Source: a bacterium (lineage in GTDB: Bacteria > Myxococcota_A > Bradymonadia > UBA7976 > UBA1532). Taken from it: a stretch of 64,000 nt of DNA. Below, in pieces: positions 56,507-64,000 of this stretch; the stretch's first letter is position 1, and every line of letters starts with the position of its first letter. The notes under the pieces were generated by a model. It saw only the letters and a list, made by a program, of their open reading frames with translations. It did no database searches and was not told the DNA's origin. The translations under genes were made by a program, and so were the position numbers. The DNA lies in assembly GCA_030427205.1 (NCBI GenBank), contig JAUHXC010000010.1, positions 62,001 to 126,000 of the forward strand, read 5' to 3'.

Positions 56507-57802
56507 ATGCCCCGCGCGCGCCGCTCGCTGTCCGTGCACGCCCCGCTCGTCGCCTCGCTGCTGATCGTCGGCTGCGTGCTGCTCGCGCCGGCCGCGGCCG
56601 CCGCCTTCGACGTCTTCGCCGATACCCGCTCCAAGGCCCGCTTCGCGCTGGTCTCCGAAGACGGCCTGCGGCTGGTGATCAAGGGCAACGCCCGCTTCGG
56701 GCTCTACGACCTCGAAGGCGACGGCGGCTTCGGCACCGACAGCGCCACCGACACCGCCACCATCGGCACCCGCTCGGCCTACGCCGCGCTCGACCGGGCC
56801 CGGCTGGCGTTCCGGCTCGAGACCCCGACCCCGCTGGCCTTCTACAGCTCACTGCGCTTCACCCCGGGCGGGACCTACGTCGAGGGCGCCTGGATCGACC
56901 TGCGCCACGCCTTCGACTCGGGCCTCGCGCTGCACGGCTCGCTGGGCCTGCACGTGCCGCTGGCGGCGACCGACCGGCTGACCATCCGCAAGTCGCTCGC
57001 CGAGCGCATCTACTGGGATCAGCCCGAGATGCACGCCGCGGTCGAGGTGAGCCTGCCGCTGGGGCCGGTGAAGGCCTGGCTCGGCGGCAGCGCGGCGATG
57101 ATGCGCCCGCTGGGCCTGACGGCGGTCAACGACGCCAGCGACCGCGGCAGCACCCTGGCGGTGGTCTACAACAAGCTCGCCGACTCGTTCTCGGGCATCG
57201 AGCCGGTCTTCGGCGTGCGCGGCGGGGTCTCGCTGCTCGACGACGCGCTCTCTCTGGAGGGCTTCGCCTATCTGGGCACGTTGTCGCGGGAGTCGGGCAC
57301 CGCCGAGCTGGCCAACAACCTGCCGTACTACACCCCGCGGGCGCAGCGGGACGCGCTCAACGGCGATACGACCTATCGGTGGGCCGGCGGCCGGCTCGAC
57401 GTCGACGCGGCGGGCTTCGAGTACCGCATCGAGGCCATCGCGAGCGCCGAGAGCAAGTTCGAGCGCTGGACGGCGTATACCCAGCTGGGCTACCGCATCG
57501 CGCCGGGCATCGCCGACGACTGGCTGACGCTGATCGCGCCGCGGGTGCGGCTGGAGACCTATCGCATCATCGACGGTGCCCGGCTGCGGGTCGAGGCGCC
57601 CAACAAGGGCCTCACCTGGGACTGGGACATCGTCACCCTGGCCCTCGAGACGGCCATCTACCGCGACATCGTGACCCTGCACGTTGAGTACAGCGTCATC
57701 GGCGAGATCGTCGAGGGCGACGGCGACGCGCCGCTCGCCGGCCTGGGCAGCGATCACTTCGACAACAACGAGTTCACCGCGCAGTTCGAGCTGCGCTTCT
57801 GA
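56507..57802 (+). CDS. TPP-riboswitch-controlled outer-membrane beta-barrel candidate
   Basis: 431 residues; ATG 56507. The signal peptide is APLVASLLIVGCVLLAPAAAAA. The mature protein starts FDVFADTRSKARFALVSEDGLRL and continues as repeated amphipathic strands (LRLVIKGNARFGLYDL, ALDRARLAFRLE, AAVEVSLPLGPVKAWLGG). It ends NNEFTAQFELRF with a C-terminal Phe, typical of outer-membrane barrels recognised by BamA. It is not a TonB-dependent receptor: it is too short, with no plug. With a TPP riboswitch in its leader it may be a porin or channel for thiamine or a precursor, a new assignment by inference. Confidence 0.65.
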   Translation: MPRARRSLSVHAPLVASLLIVGCVLLAPAAAAAFDVFADTRSKARFALVSEDGLRLVIKGNARFGLYDLEGDGGFGTDSATDTATIGTRSAYAALDRARLAFRLETPTPLAFYSSLRFTPGGTYVEGAWIDLRHAFDSGLALHGSLGLHVPLAATDRLTIRKSLAERIYWDQPEMHAAVEVSLPLGPVKAWLGGSAAMMRPLGLTAVNDASDRGSTLAVVYNKLADSFSGIEPVFGVRGGVSLLDDALSLEGFAYLGTLSRESGTAELANNLPYYTPRAQRDALNGDTTYRWAGGRLDVDAAGFEYRIEAIASAESKFERWTAYTQLGYRIAPGIADDWLTLIAPRVRLETYRIIDGARLRVEAPNKGLTWDWDIVTLALETAIYRDIVTLHVEYSVIGEIVEGDGDAPLAGLGSDHFDNNEFTAQFELRF

Positions 57803-57812
57803 CGGAGGACCC

Positions 57813-59141
57813 ATGCGGACCCATCCCCTGATCCACGCTCTCTCCACCGCCGGCTGCATCGCCGGCCTCGGCCTGGGCCTCGCCGCGTGCGGCGGCGGCG
57901 GCGACGAGGACTCGCTGCCGGTCGAGGCCGGCTACCAGGGCCAGCACGTCGGCACGGTCGAGTTCGCCGACGACGACAACAGCGAGGTGGTCAAGCTGCT
58001 GCCCGACGGCACCCGCGCGGTGCTCGTCGCCAGCAAGACCCGCAAGGTGACGCTGCTCGGCGTCTCGCCCGCCGGGCTGACCGAGATCCGCTCGGCGAAC
58101 CTGTTTCCCGAAGACGTCAGCGAGAGCGAGCTGACCCACATCGATTTCGACTCGCAGGCCCGCTTCGCGGTCGTCACCCGCACCAAGCCGATCACCGACG
58201 GCGACGGCATGCTCACCGACTGCCAGGGCTCGCTGGTCTTCGTCGACGTCAGCGACAGCGATACGTTCGGCGCGGTGCTCGCCGAGGTCGAGGTCGGGCC
58301 CAACCCCGACGCGGTCGACATCAGCCCGAACGACGGCTGGGTGGTCAGCGCCGACGAGCAGGACGCCTACAGCAAGTGCGACATCGACGGGGTCACCCCC
58401 TCGGTGACCGTCATCGAGCTGCCCGGCGCCGACCCGACCGCCGCCCGGGTGCGGGCGACCATCGAGCTGGCCACCGGCGACGAAGAGGCCGTGCGCGAGC
58501 CGGAGCAGATCATCTTCGCCCGGGACAACGACACCGTCGCCGCGACGCTGCAAGACAGCCACGAGGTCTTGATCTTCTCGGTCGCCGCGGTGCTCGACGG
58601 CGCCGGCGCCGATCCGATCACCGTCGACGGCAACGGGCTGAACATCGTGCGCCTGCCCGACCGGGCCGACGGCGCCGAGCCCTGGCCCGACGGGCTCAAC
58701 GTCTTCACCGACGACCAGGGCGTCGAGCGGCTCATCGTCACCGGCGAGTTCAACGACACCCTGCACACCCTGGCCCTCGACGGCAGCGTCATCGGCAGCG
58801 TGACCATCACCGAAGACGTGGTGCCCAGCGACTTCCCCCGGGTGAGCGACCCCGATGAGAACGCGCCCTTCCGCCCCGACTCGGTGGCCACCTTCACCTA
58901 CGATGGGCTGGCCTATGGCGCCGTCTCGCTCAAGCACAGCGGCGCCGTCGGCGTCTGGGATCTGAGCGACCCGGCCGACATCTACCCGGTGAGCATGATC
59001 AAGGTGGGCGCCAACGAGGGCGCGTCGAACACCGAGGAGAGCACGCTGGGCTGCGAGGGCATCTCGGCCCACGACTCGGGGCTGATCATCACCGCCAACG
59101 AAGACGAGTCGAGCGCCTCGCTGGTGGCGCCGCTGCAGTAG
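57813..59141 (+). CDS. TPP-riboswitch-operon propeller-like lipoprotein
   Basis: 442 residues; ATG 57813 with GGAGGA upstream, 10 bases after the barrel gene. The lipobox is GLAAC. The mature protein contains repeated units of about 45-60 residues with strand-turn-strand patterns (GTRAVLVASKTRKVTLLGVS, DAVDISPNDGWVVSADEQ, DNDTVAATLQDSHEVLIFSV, VERLIVTGEFNDTLHTLAL), consistent with a beta-propeller. A propeller lipoprotein paired with a barrel suggests a surface-binding lid or capture protein for the barrel's substrate. No enzymatic motif is seen. Confidence 0.65.
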   Translation: MRTHPLIHALSTAGCIAGLGLGLAACGGGGDEDSLPVEAGYQGQHVGTVEFADDDNSEVVKLLPDGTRAVLVASKTRKVTLLGVSPAGLTEIRSANLFPEDVSESELTHIDFDSQARFAVVTRTKPITDGDGMLTDCQGSLVFVDVSDSDTFGAVLAEVEVGPNPDAVDISPNDGWVVSADEQDAYSKCDIDGVTPSVTVIELPGADPTAARVRATIELATGDEEAVREPEQIIFARDNDTVAATLQDSHEVLIFSVAAVLDGAGADPITVDGNGLNIVRLPDRADGAEPWPDGLNVFTDDQGVERLIVTGEFNDTLHTLALDGSVIGSVTITEDVVPSDFPRVSDPDENAPFRPDSVATFTYDGLAYGAVSLKHSGAVGVWDLSDPADIYPVSMIKVGANEGASNTEESTLGCEGISAHDSGLIITANEDESSASLVAPLQ

Positions 59142-59153
59142 CCCAGCCCGCCT

Positions 59154-59200
59154 CACCACGCCCCTCCACCACGCCCCTCGACCGCGCCCCTCGACCGCGC
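59154..59200. repeat. 13-base tandem repeat in intergenic region
   Basis: CACCACGCCCCTC occurs twice, then GACCGCGCCCCTC once and a partial GACCGCGC, giving about 3.6 copies of a 13-base unit. It lies between the propeller-like lipoprotein gene and the hydrolase gene. No function is evident. Confidence 0.7.
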
Positions 59201-59320
59201 ACTGCGGAGGCCGGCCGCGTCTTGCGCGTCACGTCCGAGCGCCCGATCCACGCGAGGATCCGTATGGCGCGAGCTGGTGTGCTTTCTTACACTCCTGCTG
59301 AAAACGCCCTGGGGGGGGTC

Positions 59321-60346
59321 ATGTCGGTATTCACCGTCTTCGCCATCGGTACCGGTCACTCGCGCGCCGAGAAGAACACCTTGATGGTGCGGCTGTACGA
59401 CGTCTGCAACGCCATCGACGCGGTGCACCTCGGCAGCCCGGCGCCGCAGATGAAGTACATCCTCGACGGCATCGGCAAGAGCTACGACGCCGACACCGGC
59501 AAGGTCAGCACCGACTACTTCGCCCAGGCCACCGGCTGGGGGCTGTCGGACAAGACCGACGAGGTGGTCGAGCACGCCATGCGGCTGCGGCCGGAGGTGG
59601 TCAACCTCGCCGGCCACAGCCGGGGCGCGATCATCTGCACCCGCATCGCCTCGAAGCTCTCGCGGGCGCTGCCCTCGACGAAGTGCAACCTCTTCCTCGT
59701 CGACCCGGTCGAGCGCACGCCCATCGGCGACAGCCGCAACAACGCGCAGACCCACGGCAACGTGAAGCTCTTCCGCCAGCTGATCATGGAGAACGAGGGG
59801 TCGTTCCTCTTCGAGCCGCGCAAGATCAGCCACCAGTCGGCCTCGATCAATACGGTGCACATGCCCGGCCGCCACGGCACCGCGACCCAGACCGGCCAGC
59901 CCATCGGTCTGGTGAGCTACATGCTGGCCATCAACTTCCTCGGCATGTGCCGCAGCGACATGGCCGGCCGGCCGTTCAGCGCGCCGCAGCTGTGCGACGC
60001 CTACGGTCAGGTCAACCTGGCCAACCCCGTGCGCAAGACGTCGAGCGGCATCGGGCGGCTGTTTCAGGACCTCGACGCCGGCAAGCGGGTCTTCGGCTTC
60101 AGCGGCAGCCGCGACCTGAAGGGCTTCGGTCGCAAGAACGCGTGGCGCGACGACGGCTACTTCATCAATAACGACCACGCGCGCCACTTCATGGCGACTT
60201 GGCCCGACCTCTTCCTGGTGCTGACCGGCAAGCTGACGCCCGATACATCGATGCAGCGCAGCCTCGTCGCCCAGGTGCGCAACGTGCGCGACCGCGCGCC
60301 GCGGGCCTTCCAGACCCTGCCCACGGCCTTCCGCGAGCTGGTCTGA
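59321..60346 (+). CDS. Alpha/beta hydrolase with GHSRG nucleophile elbow
   Basis: 341 residues; ATG 59321 after GGGGGGGG. The nucleophile elbow is GHSRG (Ser100) in VVNLAGHSRGAIICTRIA, with an oxyanion-like GTGHSR near the N-terminus. The pattern resembles DUF2235/Tle1-type or DUF5621 hydrolases, some of which are phospholipases delivered by type VI secretion. A catalytic Asp may be in LFLVDPVERT (about 140) and a late His in YFINNDHARHF. No signal peptide or secretion genes are nearby. Its substrate is unknown. Confidence 0.7.
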   Translation: MSVFTVFAIGTGHSRAEKNTLMVRLYDVCNAIDAVHLGSPAPQMKYILDGIGKSYDADTGKVSTDYFAQATGWGLSDKTDEVVEHAMRLRPEVVNLAGHSRGAIICTRIASKLSRALPSTKCNLFLVDPVERTPIGDSRNNAQTHGNVKLFRQLIMENEGSFLFEPRKISHQSASINTVHMPGRHGTATQTGQPIGLVSYMLAINFLGMCRSDMAGRPFSAPQLCDAYGQVNLANPVRKTSSGIGRLFQDLDAGKRVFGFSGSRDLKGFGRKNAWRDDGYFINNDHARHFMATWPDLFLVLTGKLTPDTSMQRSLVAQVRNVRDRAPRAFQTLPTAFRELV

Positions 60347-60349
60347 GCG

Positions 60350-61180
60350 TCAGCCGGCGGCCGGAAGCGGCAGCTCGAGCAGATCGGCCAGCCAAACCCG
60401 CACGGCTGCGATGCGCGGGTGCTTCAACGCCTCTGGATCACGAAACCAGCGGTTGTCCTGAATCGAGTTCTGGATGGCTTTGCCGGGCCGCAGTACGGCG
60501 CCCATGCTGGCGACGAGCGCCTTGCGTCGTCCGGCCGGCTTGTCCACGAAGAGCTTCCATTCCTGCTTCCACGCCTTGCCAGACAACGGCCCGCGCTGCG
60601 CCTTGGCCAGCTCGAGGGCGTTATCGGTATAGGCCCGCGCGTGGTCGAGCAGCTCGGGGTATACGATGCTCGCCGCGTCGAGCATCAGGTCTTCCAGGGT
60701 GCCTTCGGACGCGCCGTCGGGCAGGATGAAGCCGCCCACCCGCGGTGGCCCGGTGTCGATGCGCCCGGCGACCCGGGGAAGCCCGATCTCCAGGTCCTCT
60801 GCTGCTGATGAGTCGACCAGTGCTGACCAGCGCTCGCTGGGTTGTCGATCGTCGGCGTCCATGACGATGCCCACCATATCGGCCCCACCGGCCAGCATGG
60901 CAAGGCTCTCTTCGAGCGCGGGCAGGAGCCGGCTATCGCCCCCGACGTTCAAGACAGCCACCGAGTGGGTGGTCGTGCCGAAGAACACCGGCACCGGTAC
61001 CCGGGCGGCCATGTCGTCATCGATGGGGAACTCGGTCGGTACGAGGGGATGCCAGAAGGGCTCGAGGTCACGCTTGAACCGGATTCGCTTCGGCTTGGGC
61101 GCGAGAACCAGCGACCGGAGCATCGTGCCAACCAACTCGACGTCGTGGGGCCCTTCCACGACGATCAGGGCCCGTTTCAC
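60350..61180 (-). CDS. TOPRIM-like protein (DUF3226 type)
   Basis: 276 residues; ATG 61180 overlaps the ATPase stop as ATGA. The TOPRIM fold is suggested by VVEGPHDVELV with Glu9 and by GIVMDADD with Asp108/Asp110. These acids bind metal in OLD-like nucleases and related proteins. The family with this layout, DUF3226, is poorly characterised. Paired with an upstream AAA ATPase of the OLD/RecF class, the module resembles two-gene defence systems (OLD-like, PARIS-like). Assignment as a nuclease is inference. Confidence 0.75.
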   Translation of the reverse strand: MKRALIVVEGPHDVELVGTMLRSLVLAPKPKRIRFKRDLEPFWHPLVPTEFPIDDDMAARVPVPVFFGTTTHSVAVLNVGGDSRLLPALEESLAMLAGGADMVGIVMDADDRQPSERWSALVDSSAAEDLEIGLPRVAGRIDTGPPRVGGFILPDGASEGTLEDLMLDAASIVYPELLDHARAYTDNALELAKAQRGPLSGKAWKQEWKLFVDKPAGRRKALVASMGAVLRPGKAIQNSIQDNRWFRDPEALKHPRIAAVRVWLADLLELPLPAAG

Positions 61181-62304
61181 CGGCGTACCTCCAGCCCACG
61201 ACCGAAGCGCAGCCTATGCAACAGCTCACCGCGGTGGCGCTTCGCCAGCCGCCCGCCGTCGAGGCGGAAAGCCACGATATCGCTCAGGGATTCCCGCCGG
61301 CCGGCGAGGATGGCATCGACGGCTTCGAGGCTGTGGGTCGTCGCGAACAACTGCACGTCGTGCTCGACGCATGCGTCGACCAGCCAGTCGAAGACCGCGC
61401 CGATGACCGAGGTGTGGATGGCGATCTCGATCTCGTCGATGAGCAATACTCCGCCACGCGCCTTCATCAGTGATGAAGCGAAGTGGAGGGCCCGGCGCAT
61501 CCCATCGCCCAGTGTGGAGAGAGGGATGAAGCCCTCGCCCACGTACTCGACAAAGAGTCCATGCCCCCGTTCGTCGTCGGCCAAAATGTGTATGTCTTTG
61601 ATGTTGGGCTCGATATGAGACATGAGCTGAAGCAAAGACTCTTTTTGCTTGGCCTTGATGGCGCCCGACACATCTCGCTGCAATGTGCTTTCATAGCGGT
61701 GCGAGAACCCGTTCAGGACGGAGAGGTTTACTTCAGGCGGCCCATCTGCAGGAGAAAACCCACGCTCCCAGAATTCGAGTTCATGGTTCAGTGGACTGTC
61801 ACCCTCTGTTGCACTCGATACGGTCAGGTCGAAGCGAAGGCCACTCTGTTCGATGTCAACGGAACGGCGAATCGCCTGCTTGAGCAAATCCGTCAACTCC
61901 TCAGGTCTCTGATCCTCAGGTTCGCTCTCGTGGTCGGATATTCTGAACCGTTCCCAGTTGACCAAGGGGCGCCCAGTCATTCGAGTCAAGTGCGCGGACA
62001 CGGAACGCGAGTTCGTCTCGATTCGTATGGGCCCGAAGCCGGTTTCATCATGAGGGAAGAGCCACTCCAGCCCTTGGAGATCGCGCTTTCCGCCCTCTAG
62101 ATCAGGGAAAGGCCAACTTGTTCGAAGTCCCGCTGCCCTGCGCCAACCCATCCGCTGGTTGGGCATGCTGACGATAGACACGGCCTCAAGCACACTTGTC
62201 TTGCCCGAGTTGTTCGGCCCCATCAAGAGGTTGACCCGACCCAAGTTGTCCAGCTTGAGTGACCTCAAGCCGCGAAAGGCCTCGATGTCGATCCACTGCA
62301 TCAT
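61177..62304 (-). CDS. AAA15/OLD-like ATPase
   Basis: 375 residues; ATG 62304. The Walker A motif is GPNNSGKTS (about 29-37) after the strand RVNLLM. The C-terminal half has the LSTLGDGMRRALHFA signature, Walker B GGVLLIDEIEIAIH and the TTHSLEAVDAI H-loop, as in RecF/OLD-type ATPases. A central region with FRISDHESEPEDQRPEEL is lower in GC than the flanking genes, a sign of horizontal transfer. It is translationally coupled to the TOPRIM protein. A role in defence against phage or plasmids is likely but unproven. Confidence 0.85.
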   Translation of the reverse strand: MMQWIDIEAFRGLRSLKLDNLGRVNLLMGPNNSGKTSVLEAVSIVSMPNQRMGWRRAAGLRTSWPFPDLEGGKRDLQGLEWLFPHDETGFGPIRIETNSRSVSAHLTRMTGRPLVNWERFRISDHESEPEDQRPEELTDLLKQAIRRSVDIEQSGLRFDLTVSSATEGDSPLNHELEFWERGFSPADGPPEVNLSVLNGFSHRYESTLQRDVSGAIKAKQKESLLQLMSHIEPNIKDIHILADDERGHGLFVEYVGEGFIPLSTLGDGMRRALHFASSLMKARGGVLLIDEIEIAIHTSVIGAVFDWLVDACVEHDVQLFATTHSLEAVDAILAGRRESLSDIVAFRLDGGRLAKRHRGELLHRLRFGRGLEVRR

Positions 62305-62349
62305 GGGCGGGACGCTAGCACAGGTGCCGAGCCGGCGGCAGCCGCACGA

Positions 62350-62781
62350 TCACGTGCGGGCGAAGACCATGCGGTCTTCGGCGAACGACTTGAACTCGAG
62401 CGCGTGGCCGTCGGGGTCGCGCACGAAGAGCGTGCGCTGCTCGCCCGGCTCGCCGGCGAAGCGGGTGCGCGGGCCGATGAAGCACTTCACGCCCTTGGCG
62501 GCGATGTGATCGCGCAGCGCCTCCCACTCGGCGGGCGGCAGGATCAAGCCGAAGTGGCGCACCGGCACCGCGTCGCCGTCCACCGCGTTGTGCGCCGGAT
62601 CTTCGATGGCTTCGACGTCGGCCAGATGGGCCGAGAGCTGGTGCCCGTAGAGGTCGAAGTCGACCCAGCGCTCGGCGCTGCGGCCCTCGGCGCAGCCGAG
62701 CACCTCGCCGTAGAACCGCCGGGTGGCCGCCAGATCGCGCACCGGGAAGGCGAGGTGGAAGCGGGTCTTCACCCGGGTCAT
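62350..62781 (-). CDS. Glyoxalase/VOC-fold protein
   Basis: 143 residues; ATG 62781 overlaps the NAD synthetase stop as ATGA. The vicinal-oxygen-chelate pattern is present: FHLAFPVRDLAATRRFYGEVLGC, HFGLILPPAEWEALRDHI and FVRDPDGHALEFKSF, which supplies the paired His/Glu metal ligands. Likely a glyoxalase or dioxygenase-like enzyme of unknown substrate; coupling to nadE gives no clear clue. No signal peptide, so cytoplasmic. Confidence 0.85.
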   Translation of the reverse strand: MTRVKTRFHLAFPVRDLAATRRFYGEVLGCAEGRSAERWVDFDLYGHQLSAHLADVEAIEDPAHNAVDGDAVPVRHFGLILPPAEWEALRDHIAAKGVKCFIGPRTRFAGEPGEQRTLFVRDPDGHALEFKSFAEDRMVFART

Positions 62782-64000
62782 GCCGCGCCCTCCGGGGTGC
62801 CATCGAAGCCGCGGCCGACGCCGTCGGATGCCTTCGATGACATGTGTTCTGCCAGCGGTGCCCGCCAGCGCTCGACCGCGGCGACCCAGCTGCGCACCTG
62901 GGCGTCGCTGGGCATGCGCCAGTCGCCGCGCGGCGAGAGCGCCACGGTGCCCACCTTGGGGCCGTCGGCGGTGCACGAGCGCTTGAACTGGCTCCAGAAG
63001 AAGCGCTGGATGAAGACCCGGCACCACTTGCGCAGGGTCTCGCTGGCATAGCGATCGCCGAAGGCATGCCATGCCAGGGTCAGCAATCGCTCCGGGCGCG
63101 CGCCGCGGCGGGCGAAGTGATACAGGAAGAAGTCATGCAGCTCGTAGGGGCCGATGGCATCTTCGGTGAGCTGCGCGATGCGCCCCGAGGCGTCCGCCGG
63201 CAGCAGCTCGGGGCTGATCGGGGTGTCGAGGATGTCGAACAGCGTCGCCCGCAGCGTCTCGACGTCGCCGGTCCACGCGCTCGCCCGGCTGTTGGCCACC
63301 CAGCGGATCACGAACTGGATGAGGGTCTTGGGCACCCCCGCGTTGACGTCGTACATCGAGATGTGATCGCCGCTGTAGGTGCTCCAGCCCAGCGCCTTCT
63401 CGCTGAGGTCGCCGGTGCCGACGAGGATGCCTTTCTCGCGGTTGGCCAGGCTCATGAGGATCAGCGTGCGCAGGCGGGCCTGCACGTTCTCGACGGTGAT
63501 GTCGCCCAGCGCCGGGTCGCCGCGCAGCCGCTCGACCAGCGCGGCGACCGTATCGACGCCGTCGGCGGCCGGGTGACCCATGTCGGCCAATATCTGCCGG
63601 CTGGCGTCGCTGACCCCGATCTCGCGGAAGCGCGCGCCGAGCGCCCGGGCGAGGTCTTCGGCGTTGCTGCGGGTGCCGGCGGTGGTGCCGAGGCCGGGCA
63701 TGGTGATGCACAGGAGGTCGTCCGCCGGCTGGCCGCACAGCGCCAGCGCCTGGATCGCCACCAGCGCCGCCTGCGTCGAGTCGACGCCGCCGGAGACGCC
63801 CAGGATCAGCTTGGGCCGACCCAGCGCGCGCATGCGGGTCGCCAGCCCGTTGCTCTGGATCTCGAAGACCTCCCAGCAGCGCGTCGCCAGCGTCTTCGGA
63901 TCCCGCGGCAGGAAGGGGTGCGCGTCCACCGCCCGCTGCAGCGGCGCGGCGGGGGCGCGGGCCTCGAAGCGCACCCGGCGATAGCTGCGCCGGTGGTGGC
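62778..64000 (-). CDS. nadE: Glutamine-dependent NAD+ synthetase, C-terminal part (partial)
   Basis: At least 406 residues; the frame continues past the window's right edge, so the N-terminal nitrilase-like glutaminase domain is not visible. The NAD synthetase core is clear: the P-loop-like ILGVSGGVDSTQAAL, then LITMPGLGTT-like LCITMPGLGTTAGT, EKGILVGTGDLSEKALGWSTYSGDH and MYDVNAGVPKTLIQFV. It amidates nicotinic acid adenine dinucleotide to NAD+, using ATP and ammonia channelled from glutamine. The glyoxalase-fold gene follows with a four-base overlap. Confidence 0.93.
   Translation of the reverse strand, partial: HHRRSYRRVRFEARAPAAPLQRAVDAHPFLPRDPKTLATRCWEVFEIQSNGLATRMRALGRPKLILGVSGGVDSTQAALVAIQALALCGQPADDLLCITMPGLGTTAGTRSNAEDLARALGARFREIGVSDASRQILADMGHPAADGVDTVAALVERLRGDPALGDITVENVQARLRTLILMSLANREKGILVGTGDLSEKALGWSTYSGDHISMYDVNAGVPKTLIQFVIRWVANSRASAWTGDVETLRATLFDILDTPISPELLPADASGRIAQLTEDAIGPYELHDFFLYHFARRGARPERLLTLAWHAFGDRYASETLRKWCRVFIQRFFWSQFKRSCTADGPKVGTVALSPRGDWRMPSDAQVRSWVAAVERWRAPLAEHMSSKASDGVGRGFDGTPEGAA

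Noticed and set aside
60350..62304. Firm identification as the PARIS system
   Set aside because: The ATPase class fits, but the TOPRIM partner looks like DUF3226 rather than the DUF4435-type AriB; reported only as a related candidate.

Overview
The window is very GC-rich (roughly 70 % by eye) and densely packed. It looks like a chromosomal segment of a myxobacterium-like bacterium (Myxococcota or a close deltaproteobacterial relative). The evidence is a MYXO-CTERM-type C-terminal tail, many lipoproteins with Pro-Glu or Glu-Gly hinges, a Ser/Thr kinase, an FHA domain, large multiheme cytochromes and high GC. No rRNA, tRNA, insertion sequence, prophage or CRISPR array was recognised. No gene-free stretch exceeds 300 bases; the longest is 56225-56506, which holds a TPP riboswitch.

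Layout. 1-5.1 kb: the tail of a flavoprotein, an ATPase/winged-helix regulator, a lipoprotein and a GNAT acetyltransferase. 5.3-8.3 kb: pntAB transhydrogenase. 8.3-14.3 kb: a surface M19-like hydrolase, a hypothetical protein, a HTH regulator and a repeat-bearing secreted protein. 14.5-19.0 kb: a translationally coupled sigma factor / membrane protein / M48 protease / HtrA protease operon. 19.1-24.2 kb: Ser/Thr kinase, LPP20 lipoprotein, caspase-like lipoprotein and LPP20-DUF4384 lipoprotein. 24.3-28.4 kb: a possible c-type heme lipoprotein and a two-gene P-loop ATPase module.

28.5-40.1 kb is the most striking part. It is a divergent multiheme cytochrome island: an outer-membrane barrel plus a hexaheme protein on the minus strand, and on the plus strand three nonaheme-type cytochromes, a cNMP-binding / 4x[4Fe-4S] / diheme-b membrane fusion, an FHA / heptaheme / ferredoxin / FAD-NAD(P) fusion and a nonaheme lipoprotein. 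Together they carry 48 CxxCH motifs plus one CX4CH. I infer a regulated electron conduit from cytosolic NAD(P)H and/or quinol, across the inner membrane and periplasm, to the outer membrane, possibly controlled by cyclic nucleotides and phosphothreonine.

40.2-46.1 kb carries a complete Wadjet (JetABCD) plasmid-defence operon. 46.2-52.8 kb: Glu-Gly-hinged lipoproteins, type-2 isoleucyl-tRNA synthetase and two paralogous metalloprotease lipoproteins. 52.8-55.2 kb: divergent citrate synthase homologues, one fused to a HTH, with paired inverted repeats between them. 56.4-59.1 kb: a TPP riboswitch placed before an outer-membrane-barrel-like protein and a propeller-like lipoprotein, a candidate unrecognised thiamine uptake route. 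59.3-64 kb: an alpha/beta hydrolase, an AAA ATPase/TOPRIM pair of lower GC (possible defence), a glyoxalase-fold protein and the C-terminal part of NAD synthetase.
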